A DNA stretch of 64,000 nt, taken from contig JAVBPU010000026.1 of the NCBI GenBank assembly GCA_031549415.1, forward strand, positions 1 to 64,000. Reading direction: 5' to 3'. Numbering within the stretch: position 1 is the stretch's first letter; each line of letters begins with the position of its first letter. Positions 51,505 to 58,593 of this stretch are shown piece by piece. Below the pieces are notes generated by a model. The model saw nothing but the letters and a program-made list of their open reading frames with translations. It was not told where the DNA came from and searched no databases. This stretch comes from Limiplasma sp031549415 (GTDB taxonomy: Bacteria; Bacillota; Clostridia; Christensenellales; Aristaeellaceae). A program made the position numbers and the translations under genes.

Positions 51505-52692
51505 GTGGCGAGGCAAAGAAGAGACCGGGAGTATGACCATGAGTCGCTCCGGGATGAAAGAGAATACGGATTTTATTGGTATAGCGGCCTGTGGCATATT
51601 TTGCGGCCGGTGCTCATTGGCCTGGCGGCCCTGGTGCTGGTGTTTGGGCTGCTGTCCACCCTGTATGGCGTGGTGCAAAGCCGGTTTCTAAGCCCCATTG
51701 ACCCGGCGGACGCGGCGGAGGTTCCGTTCTCCATCGAAAGCGGCGCCAGCCTGACCCGGGTGGCCAACAACCTGGAGCAGCAAGGGCTGATCAAGAACCG
51801 TTCCGTATTCAAGTACTATTGCGATTTTGCGGGATTGGGGCAGAAAATTCAGGCGGGAGACTACAAGCTGAGCAAGAGCATGGACATGTTCGCCATCGCG
51901 GACAAGCTGACCACCGGCGACGGCAGGCCCATGACCACCAAGATGACGGTCATCCCCGGCTGGACGGTGGAGAACATTGCCGCCAAGCTGAAGGAGCAGG
52001 GGGTCATTGCGGACGAGGCGGCGTTTTTGCAGCAATGCCGCACAGGCGAAGGGCTGACGGACTACTATTTCATCCAGGACGAGCTTCGCAGCGCCGGGGT
52101 GGAAAAGCGGAAATACCTGTTGGAGGGATATCTGTCCCCCAATACCTATGAAATCTACACCTCCGCCACCCCCACGGAGATTCTCAAAAAGCTGCTGGAC
52201 CAAACGGACAAGGTGTTCAATTTTGAATGGCAGGAGCAGGCCGCCGCCCAGGAAATGACTCTGGACCAAGTGCTGAGCCTAGCGTCCCTCATTGAAAAAG
52301 AAGGGAAAGCGCCGGACTTTGCCAAGGTTTCGGCGGTATTCCACAATCGGTTGGATAGCGGCACCAAGCTGCAAAGCGACGTGTCCATCCACTACATCAC
52401 CGGGGAGCGGCGCATGGACCTGCGCAATAGCGACCTTTCCGTCCAGTCGCCCTACAACACCTATCTCCATGCGGGTCTGCCCCTGGGCCCCATTTGCAAT
52501 CCCTCGCCGGAGGCCATTCAGGCGGCGCTGTACCCGGACGCGGCCTTTGTGGCGGAAAAATACCTGTATTTTTGCAGCAAGGACCCGGACACCGGGGAGC
52601 TGCACTTTAGCAAAACCCTGGAAGAGCACGAGCGGGCCGTGGAGATTTACGCGCCGCTGTGGAAGGCCTACGACCAGGAGCGGGGCATGTAA
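51505..52692 (+). CDS. mltG: Endolytic transglycosylase MltG
   Basis: This 395-residue enzyme has an acidic cytoplasmic tail, one membrane helix (about 33-55), a LysM-like region and the YceG domain. The catalytic Glu lies in ASLIEKEG (near 264), and YNTYLHAGLPLGPICNPS is the family C-terminal signature. It cuts nascent glycan strands. GTG 51505 has AAGGAGGG. In many Firmicutes this gene sits beside U32 peptidase-like tRNA hydroxylation genes, as here. Confidence 0.95.
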   Translation: MARQRRDREYDHESLRDEREYGFYWYSGLWHILRPVLIGLAALVLVFGLLSTLYGVVQSRFLSPIDPADAAEVPFSIESGASLTRVANNLEQQGLIKNRSVFKYYCDFAGLGQKIQAGDYKLSKSMDMFAIADKLTTGDGRPMTTKMTVIPGWTVENIAAKLKEQGVIADEAAFLQQCRTGEGLTDYYFIQDELRSAGVEKRKYLLEGYLSPNTYEIYTSATPTEILKKLLDQTDKVFNFEWQEQAAAQEMTLDQVLSLASLIEKEGKAPDFAKVSAVFHNRLDSGTKLQSDVSIHYITGERRMDLRNSDLSVQSPYNTYLHAGLPLGPICNPSPEAIQAALYPDAAFVAEKYLYFCSKDPDTGELHFSKTLEEHERAVEIYAPLWKAYDQERGM

Positions 52693-52694
52693 GC

Positions 52695-53933
52695 ATGGGC
52701 GCACGAATGGAACTGCTGGCCCCGGCCGGCGGCATGGAACAGCTGAAGGCGGCCCTCCGCTTTGGCGCGGACGCGGTCTATGGCGGTATGCAAGGCTACG
52801 GTCTGCGCGCCTTTGCGGGGAATTTTTCCCCGGAGCGCTTGCGGGAGGCAGTGGCCTATGCCCACAGCCTGCAAAAAAGGTTTTACGTCACCCTGAACGC
52901 GCTGCCCTTTGACAGCGACATGGAGGGCTATTTGGCTGCCGCCCGGGAGGCATATGCCAACCGGGTGGACGCGGCCATCGTCAGCGATGTGGGGGCCGCG
53001 CTGGTTCTGCGGGAGAACCTGCCGGGGCTGGCGCTGCACATCAGCACCCAGGCCAATGTGCTCAACACCCGCACGGCGCTGCACTTTCATGAGGCCCTGG
53101 GCGCAAAGCGCATCATTCTGGCCCGGGAGATGAGCTTTGAGGCCATCGGGGCCATGCGGGCCGCCCTGCCGGACAGCGTGGAGCTGGAAGCCTTTGTGCA
53201 TGGGGCCATGTGCGTAGCCTACAGTGGACGGTGCCTGCTGAGCCAGGCCCTGACCGGGCGCAGCGGGAACCGGGGGGAATGCGCCCAGCCCTGCCGCTGG
53301 CAATACCAGGTGGTGGAGGAAAAGCGCCCTGGCGAATTCCTGCCCATTTGCGAGGATGAGCGGGGGAGCTATCTCTTTTCCGCCTATGACCTTTGCATGC
53401 TGGAACACCTGCCAGAGCTGATGGGAGCGGGCCTGGCCAGCCTGAAAATCGAGGGCCGCATGAAAACGGCCTATTCCGTGGCTACCACGGTCAGCGTGTA
53501 CCGGCAAGCCCTGGACCTGCTGGAATTGCAGGGCCGGGAGGCCTACCGGCAGGCCCTTCCCCGCCTGGTGGAAGAGCTGCGCAAGGCCAGCCATCGGCCC
53601 AGCAACACCGGGTTTTTCTTTGGCGCGCCCCGGCCCGCGGCGGGGGCTGGGGGTTTTTCCCAGACCATGGAATATGTGGGGGACATTCTGGCAAGCGTCC
53701 GGCCGGGTGAACCAACCCCCGTGCTGCTGAAAAACCGCTTCTATGTGGGGGACACCCTGGAAGCCTTGACCCCCAAGGGGAGCAAGCCCTTTCTGGTGAC
53801 GGGCCTGTGGCTGGAGGAAACGGGGGAGGCGGTGGAAACCGCCAGTGTGGCCGGAACCAGGCTTTTGCTGACGATCCCCTTCGCCGTGGAGGCGGGAGAC
53901 CTGCTGCGGGGCCCCAACCGCAACCACCGGTAA
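52695..53933 (+). CDS. U32 family peptidase, TrhP-like
   Basis: This 412-residue protein has the U32 N-terminus MELLAPAGGMEQLKAALRFGADAVYGG, an EAFVHGAMCVAYSGRCLLS core, and a Cys pattern with GECAQPCRWQY (Cys near 196 and 200) that binds an Fe-S cluster in RlhA/TrhP proteins. Bacterial TrhP takes part in prephenate-dependent hydroxylation of U34 in tRNA. The link to mltG matches the Bacillus yrrL-yrrN-yrrO region. ATG 52707 is an alternative start. Confidence 0.9.
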   Translation: MGARMELLAPAGGMEQLKAALRFGADAVYGGMQGYGLRAFAGNFSPERLREAVAYAHSLQKRFYVTLNALPFDSDMEGYLAAAREAYANRVDAAIVSDVGAALVLRENLPGLALHISTQANVLNTRTALHFHEALGAKRIILAREMSFEAIGAMRAALPDSVELEAFVHGAMCVAYSGRCLLSQALTGRSGNRGECAQPCRWQYQVVEEKRPGEFLPICEDERGSYLFSAYDLCMLEHLPELMGAGLASLKIEGRMKTAYSVATTVSVYRQALDLLELQGREAYRQALPRLVEELRKASHRPSNTGFFFGAPRPAAGAGGFSQTMEYVGDILASVRPGEPTPVLLKNRFYVGDTLEALTPKGSKPFLVTGLWLEETGEAVETASVAGTRLLLTIPFAVEAGDLLRGPNRNHR

Positions 53934-54005
53934 AGCAGGTGAAGCGTGTTTCTTTCAGGCTATTTTCATTGCCGTTAGAATTCCGCGAGACTTGTCATAT
54001 TTTCC

Positions 54006-54034
54006 TTGTTATTTCCCTGGTACTTTGCTATAAT
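54006..54034 (+). promoter_or_regulatory. yajC promoter
   Basis: TTGTTA (54006-54011), 17 bp, then TATAAT (54029-54034), with a start site about 22 bp before yajC. Confidence 0.85.
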
Positions 54035-54063
54035 CGGGTCATACGATTTTGGAAAGGGGTACT

Positions 54064-54459
54064 ATGACGATGAATTTCTTCTCTCACATGTTGGTAGGCT
54101 TGGCGGATGCCGCCGCTCCTGCCGCAGGCACCACCGCCGAAGGCGCCGCCGCTGCTGGAGGCACCGGGGACTTGGTGGGCATGATTTTGCCCATGGTTTT
54201 GATGTTTGCCGTGTTCTATTTCCTGCTGATTCGTCCCCAGCGCAAGAAGGACAAAAAGGTGAAGGACATGCTGGCGGCCCTGAAGGTGGGCGATCGCATC
54301 ACCACCATCGGCGGCATTTACGGCACCATCACCAGCATCAAGGATGACATTTTTGAGATCTCCGTGGGCAAGGACAACGTGAAGCTGGTGTTCGCCCGCT
54401 GGGCCATCCGCAACGTGGAAGAAGTGTCCGTGGAAAATGACAGCGAGGCGCTAAACTAA
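54064..54459 (+). CDS. yajC: Preprotein translocase subunit YajC
   Basis: This 131-residue protein has an Ala/Gly-rich N-terminus, one membrane helix (about 40-58, MILPMVLMFAVFYFLLIRPQRKK) and the conserved KVGDRITTIGGIYGTI segment. It assists SecDF, but secD and secF are not adjacent here. ATG 54064 has AAAGGGG. The Ala/Gly-rich N-terminal extension of about 25 residues is unusual. Confidence 0.93.
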   Translation: MTMNFFSHMLVGLADAAAPAAGTTAEGAAAAGGTGDLVGMILPMVLMFAVFYFLLIRPQRKKDKKVKDMLAALKVGDRITTIGGIYGTITSIKDDIFEISVGKDNVKLVFARWAIRNVEEVSVENDSEALN

Positions 54460-54500
54460 ACCGATTGGAGAAAGCGGGTTCGCCGCTTTGCCGATTCCTG

Positions 54501-54527
54501 GAAGCGGGCGCGTCTCGCTTCTTTTTT
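54501..54527 (+). terminator. Terminator after yajC
   Basis: GAAGCG and CGCTTC pair around a GC-rich loop, followed by TTTTTT. Confidence 0.75.
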
Positions 54528-54611
54528 GTTGTCCTTTCGTCCCCGCAGGCATGAAGCCGCCCTTTTCCTCATAAGGTAGAAGCAAGTGAAAGGGACAAGG
54601 GAGGGACGGGT

Positions 54612-55040
54612 ATGCCGACATCTCAAACCGTTGCCACGGCGCGGCGCACGCGCAGGCGGGCGGGAACCTATCGCAAGGGGCCATGGGCTCGGTTTTTTAG
54701 GGGAATGCTTGCCGCCATTGGGGTTACAGCGGTGGCAATCCTTCTGTTTGCCTTGCTGATGCAATGGCTGCGCCCCAGCGACGGGGTCATTCGTGTGGTG
54801 AACCAGGTGATCAAACTGGGGGCTATTTTTGCGGGCGTGTGGGTGTTTGTGGGCCGTGGCGGCGACAAGGCGCTGCTGCGGGGCGCGGGGCTGGGCCTGG
54901 CCTACATGGGCCTGGGCGTGGGTCTGTACGCGTTGCTGTCCGGGCAGCAGCTGCCCCTCTCCGCTTATGTAGCGGATTTGGCCATGGGGGTGGCCGGAGG
55001 CGGCATTATGGGCATGATCCTGGGAAATCTCCGCAAATGA
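54612..55040 (+). CDS. TIGR04086-family membrane protein (YrzE-like)
   Basis: This 142-residue protein has a basic N-terminus and four membrane helices (about 32-52, 62-80, 90-110, 118-138). The family lies next to yajC or scfA in many Clostridia; function is unknown. The SD is GGGAGGGAC. It has no obvious promoter of its own. Confidence 0.85.
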   Translation: MPTSQTVATARRTRRRAGTYRKGPWARFFRGMLAAIGVTAVAILLFALLMQWLRPSDGVIRVVNQVIKLGAIFAGVWVFVGRGGDKALLRGAGLGLAYMGLGVGLYALLSGQQLPLSAYVADLAMGVAGGGIMGMILGNLRK

Positions 55041-55060
55041 CGGAATTTTGGTTCCCGGCA

Positions 55061-55089
55061 TTGAAATTTGGGGGCTGATGTTGTATAAT
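55061..55089 (+). promoter_or_regulatory. scfA promoter
   Basis: TTGAAA (55061-55066), 17 bp, then TATAAT (55084-55089), about 39 bp before the scfA start. Confidence 0.8.
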
Positions 55090-55127
55090 CACCGAGGATA
55101 GGAATTTACAGGGAGGAATCATACAGC

Positions 55128-55325
55128 ATGAAGCACATCCAGATTATTTCCAAGCCTTGCTTGCGTGAATCGCTGGCCCATGGCGGCTGCGGCGAGTGCC
55201 AAAGCTCTTGCCAAAGCGCTTGCAAAACCAGCTGCACGGTTGCCAATCAGTCTTGCGCCAACAAAGAGGTCCAGCAGGTTTTGGCGGGCCGGGAGGGCAA
55301 ACTGAACCGTTCCTTTGGCAAGTAA
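55128..55325 (+). CDS. scfA: SCIFF ranthipeptide precursor ScfA
   Basis: This 65-residue ribosomal peptide has the six-cysteine core GGCGECQSSCQSACKTSCTV (Cys21, 24, 28, 32, 36) plus Cys43 and a MKHI N-terminus. The maturase installs thioether bonds; in the studied homologue Cys32 is linked to Thr37, and both residues are present here. Most SCIFF peptides are about 46 residues and end soon after the last Cys. This one has 22 more residues (44-65) and a seventh Cys at 11. The start follows AGGGAGG. It has a strong own promoter. Biological role is unknown. Confidence 0.93.
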   Translation: MKHIQIISKPCLRESLAHGGCGECQSSCQSACKTSCTVANQSCANKEVQQVLAGREGKLNRSFGK

Positions 55326-55342
55326 AACCCCTGAGATTCAAA

Positions 55343-55380
55343 GGCGTCCGCATGCCCCAAGGGGTGGTGCGGCGTTTTTT
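55343..55380 (+). terminator. Terminator/attenuator between scfA and scfB
   Basis: A long imperfect stem (GGCGTCCGCATGCCCC pairing with GGGGTGGTGCGGCG) is followed by TTTTTT. Partial read-through would give much more peptide than enzyme. Confidence 0.8.
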
Positions 55381-55418
55381 ATGCGGGCAGGCGCCCGTTT
55401 TTAGAGGGAGGAAAACCG

Positions 55419-56783
55419 ATGATCCATTTGTTTCGCGCCTTGGACAAGCCCATGGCGCTGGATGTGGGAAGCGGCGCGGTCCACGCCCTGGACGAGATCG
55501 CCTTTGACGCGCTTTCCCTGATTTTGGCCGAGGAAGCGGCGGATATCCCGGCAAAGCTTTCGGAAAAATACTCACGGGTAGAAGCGGAGGAAGTGGTGGC
55601 GGAGCTGCGCCAGCTGATGGAGGCTGGATACTTGAACACTTCGGACGATTACACGGGCGTGGGCGTGGCGGACGCGGGGGTGGTGAAGGCCATGTGCCTG
55701 CATGCCGCCCATGACTGCAACCTGCGCTGCCAGTACTGCTTTGCGGACACCGGGGAGTTTCACATGCAAAACCGCTCCCTGCTCTCGGCGGACACCGGAA
55801 AGAAAGCGCTGGACTGGCTGGTGGCCCACAGCGGGGACCGGAAAAACCTGGAAGTGGACTTCTTTGGCGGGGAGCCGCTGATGAACGTGCCGGTGATCCA
55901 AGAAGTGGTGGCTTACGGCAGGGAACTGGAAAAGAAGCATGGCAAGCTTTTTAAGTTCACCACCACCACCAACGGGGTAGCGCTGACGGAGGACACCATG
56001 GATTTTTTGAACCGGGAGATGGACAATGTGGTCCTCTCGCTGGACGGCCGAAAAGAGGTGCACGACCGCATGCGCCCCACCCCCCGCGGCCAGGGCAGCT
56101 ATGATTGGGTGATGCCCAAGGCCAAGCGCTTGGTGGAAAAGCGCGGCCAGCAGCGCTATTACCTCCGGGGCACCTTCACCCGCCACAACCTGGACTTTGC
56201 CCAGGACGTGCTGCACCTGGCCGACCAGGGCTTTGAGCAGCTTTCCATTGAGCCGGTGGTGACGGAGGAAGAACGGGAGTACGCCATCCGGCAGGAGGAC
56301 CTGCCCCGGGTGTTTGCGGAATACGAGGCCCTGGGCAAGGAGTATGTGAAGCGCCGGGCGGAGGGCCGCTGGTTCAATTTTTTCCATTTCATGGTGGATT
56401 TGACCGGCGGGCCCTGCCTCAAGAAGCGGCTCACCGGCTGCGGCGCGGGGAATGAGTATGTGGCGGTGACTGCGGAGGGTGACATCTATCCATGCCATCA
56501 GTTTGTGGGCCGGGAGGGCATGCGCATGGGCAGCGTGCTCACGGAAAGCTTTGACCGGGACATCCAGCGGAAGTTTCAGCAGAACCATGTGCTGAGCAAA
56601 GAAAAATGCAGCCGGTGCTGGGCGCGGTTTTATTGCAGCGGCGGCTGCGCCGCCAACGCCCACGCCTTTCATGGGGACATTGGCCAGCCATATGACATGG
56701 AATGCCAAATGGAGCAAAAACGGCTGGAGATTGCCATGGCCATCTGCGCCCTGGAGCAGACCCCTCAGGCCGACCCCGTATAA
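55419..56783 (+). CDS. scfB: SCIFF radical SAM maturase ScfB
   Basis: This 454-residue enzyme has an N-terminal RiPP recognition region (about 1-90), the radical SAM motif CNLRCQYC (near 100-107) and the DFFGGEPLMN loop. The C-terminal SPASM domain has Cys residues at GGPC, TGCGAGNEYV, YPCHQF, KCSRCWARFYCSGGC and MEC. It forms thioether crosslinks on ScfA using SAM and three Fe-S clusters. The start has AGAGGGAGG. It is transcribed through the scfA terminator. Confidence 0.95.
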   Translation: MIHLFRALDKPMALDVGSGAVHALDEIAFDALSLILAEEAADIPAKLSEKYSRVEAEEVVAELRQLMEAGYLNTSDDYTGVGVADAGVVKAMCLHAAHDCNLRCQYCFADTGEFHMQNRSLLSADTGKKALDWLVAHSGDRKNLEVDFFGGEPLMNVPVIQEVVAYGRELEKKHGKLFKFTTTTNGVALTEDTMDFLNREMDNVVLSLDGRKEVHDRMRPTPRGQGSYDWVMPKAKRLVEKRGQQRYYLRGTFTRHNLDFAQDVLHLADQGFEQLSIEPVVTEEEREYAIRQEDLPRVFAEYEALGKEYVKRRAEGRWFNFFHFMVDLTGGPCLKKRLTGCGAGNEYVAVTAEGDIYPCHQFVGREGMRMGSVLTESFDRDIQRKFQQNHVLSKEKCSRCWARFYCSGGCAANAHAFHGDIGQPYDMECQMEQKRLEIAMAICALEQTPQADPV

Positions 56784-56893
56784 AAGCGGCGTTAACGGAC
56801 CATTTTCTGTTTTTCCAAATAACGTTCATGGGCCGTTCACAATCCTGTCAAAAATACATGCTATGATGGGCATGTAGTGAGGAGGGATTCACG

Positions 56894-58183
56894 ATGAAAC
56901 AAACAACAAAAAGTCTCTATGGATACATTGCGTTGGCGCTGGTATTGGCCATGGTGGCCGTCGCCTCCACGGCGCTGATTCAAATGAATGCCAGCGCCAA
57001 TGCTGAACCCGTTACCCTGTCGGAAAGCGCCACCGTGGTGCAAAGCCCCTTTACCGCCGCGGTGCAGCAGGTGAAGGACAGCGTGGTGGGCGTGGACAAC
57101 TATGGCCAGGCCACAAGTGGCGGCAGGAATAATTTCGGGTTTCCCTTTGGCTTTGGCGACGGCTTTGGCGGCGGCTTTGGCGACCAGCCGGAGCGGGGCG
57201 GCAGCCAGGGCAGCAGCCGCGAGGTGCTGCAGGGCTCCGGCAGCGGCGTGGTGATTGCCAAGGGCTATGTGGTCACCAATTACCACGTGGTGGAAGGCCA
57301 TTCCCGCCTGGAAGTGACCGCCGGGGAAAAGGTCTATAGTGCCATGGTGGTGGCTTCGGATGAAAACCTGGACGTGGCCGTGCTGAAGGTGACTGATTTT
57401 GACCTCCAGCCCGTGACCCTGGGCGACAGCGACAAGCTGAATGTGGGCGATTGGGCCATTTGCATCGGCAACCCGCTGTCCTTTACCGGCACCACCACGG
57501 TGGGCATCATTTCCGCCCTGAACCGTGAGATCACCGATACCACCCGGGATATTTACGGACGCCGCCAGGAGTATGTGAACAAGATGATCCAGACCGACGC
57601 GGCCATCAACGCGGGCAACAGCGGCGGCGGCATGTTCAACGTGGCGGGCGAGCTGGTGGGCATTCCCAGCCGCAAGTACACCAGCTCCTACTATTCCGGC
57701 TCTTCCGTGGAGGGCATTGGCATGGCCATTCCCATCAACGCGGTGAAGCCCCTGCTGGAGGATGCCCTAAACGGCAAGGGGACCAGCGATACGGCCAGCA
57801 GCAACGGCGCTGACGCGCCCATCACCTCTGCGGGCAAGCCCCGCATCGGCGTGACGGTGACGGATATGAACACGTCCAATTACGCGGTGGCCTCCGGCAT
57901 CCTGCCCACCGGCGCGTATGTGACCGACGTGGAAAAGGGCTCTCCCGCGGAAAAGGCGGGCCTGCTGATTGGGGACATCGTGGTGGAAGTGGACGGCACC
58001 GTCATCACCTCCACCAAGCAGATGGTCAGCCTGTTGCAGGCCAAGGAAGCGGGCCAGACCGCCGCCGTGAAGATCTACCGGGTGGAAGGACTGGACAGCA
58101 TCCAAAATTACGAGGATATCCCCGAAGGGCAGTATAAGGATTTGACCATCACCCTGGCGATTTTGGACGATGTGAAGCAGTAA
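56894..58183 (+). CDS. HtrA/DegP-type serine protease
   Basis: This 429-residue protease has an N-terminal membrane anchor (about 10-30), a Gly/Phe-rich linker (about 75-105), and an S1C domain with His near 130 (NYHVVEGH), Asp near 159 (NLDVAVLK) and Ser near 240 (GNSGGGMFN). The more common form is GNSGGPLxN. One PDZ domain follows at about 310-415. It handles misfolded proteins at the membrane. An extended -10 (TGCTATGAT) lies at 56859-56867, but the -35 is poor. Confidence 0.94.
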   Translation: MKQTTKSLYGYIALALVLAMVAVASTALIQMNASANAEPVTLSESATVVQSPFTAAVQQVKDSVVGVDNYGQATSGGRNNFGFPFGFGDGFGGGFGDQPERGGSQGSSREVLQGSGSGVVIAKGYVVTNYHVVEGHSRLEVTAGEKVYSAMVVASDENLDVAVLKVTDFDLQPVTLGDSDKLNVGDWAICIGNPLSFTGTTTVGIISALNREITDTTRDIYGRRQEYVNKMIQTDAAINAGNSGGGMFNVAGELVGIPSRKYTSSYYSGSSVEGIGMAIPINAVKPLLEDALNGKGTSDTASSNGADAPITSAGKPRIGVTVTDMNTSNYAVASGILPTGAYVTDVEKGSPAEKAGLLIGDIVVEVDGTVITSTKQMVSLLQAKEAGQTAAVKIYRVEGLDSIQNYEDIPEGQYKDLTITLAILDDVKQ

Positions 58184-58212
58184 GGGGAAGTAGAGTCCCA
58201 ACGCAAACAAAA

Positions 58213-58253
58213 GAGGCCCGGTTGCCATTACGGCAACCGGGTCTCACTTTTTT
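58213..58253 (+). terminator. Terminator after the HtrA gene
   Basis: Stem GAGGCCCGGTTGCC with GGCAACCGGGTCTC, then TTTTTT. It also overlaps the 3' end of the regulator gene on the minus strand. The core GGCCCGGTTGCCA recurs at 61251-61264. Confidence 0.9.
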
Positions 58254-58471
58254 GGGGAGTCGTGGGGTCGCATAGGCGTGCGGCCCAAAAAGACATCTGC
58301 GGAAATTTGATAATAGTCGCATAGAATGATCAAATGTCGTATCGGCAGTTCGTTGGCGCCCCGTTCATATCGGGCGTACATGGTTTGGGAAGTATGCAAA
58401 ATGGCTGCGATGTCTTTCTGTGTTTTATCTGCATCCTCACGCAGGTCACGCATGATTTTTTGATACTGCAC
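58244..58471 (-). CDS. XRE/Cro-CI-family transcriptional regulator
   Basis: This 75-residue single HTH_3 domain has the pattern KTQKDIAAILHTSQTMYARYERGANELPIRHLIILCDYY, followed by the common ISADVFLGR ending. It starts at GTG 58471, with AGGAGG 9 nt upstream; ATG 58495 would place the SD inside the gene. It is divergent from the leucine-rich-repeat gene and probably regulates it, because the shared intergenic region has repeated operator-like sites. Its last codons run into the HtrA terminator. Confidence 0.88.
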   Translation of the reverse strand: MQYQKIMRDLREDADKTQKDIAAILHTSQTMYARYERGANELPIRHLIILCDYYQISADVFLGRTPMRPHDSPKK

Positions 58472-58502
58472 CCTTCCTCGCCTCCTAAGAAGCATTTTAG
58501 TC

Positions 58503-58586
58503 AGTAAAGATATTTACTATTGACTTTAGTACATATCTTTATTAAAATGTAGACATCAAGAATCTAGGCCCTATTCATATCTTTGA
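58503..58586 (+). promoter_or_regulatory. LRR-gene promoter with candidate operators
   Basis: TTGACT (58520-58525), 17 bp, then TAAAAT (58543-58548). AGTAAA-N4-TTTACT (58503-58518) is a perfect dyad. TAAAGATAT (58505-58513) and its reverse complement ATATCTTTA (58533-58541) flank the -35 element, and a third ATATCTTT is at 58577. These are likely sites for the divergent XRE regulator. Confidence 0.7.
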
Positions 58587-58593
58587 GGAGAGT

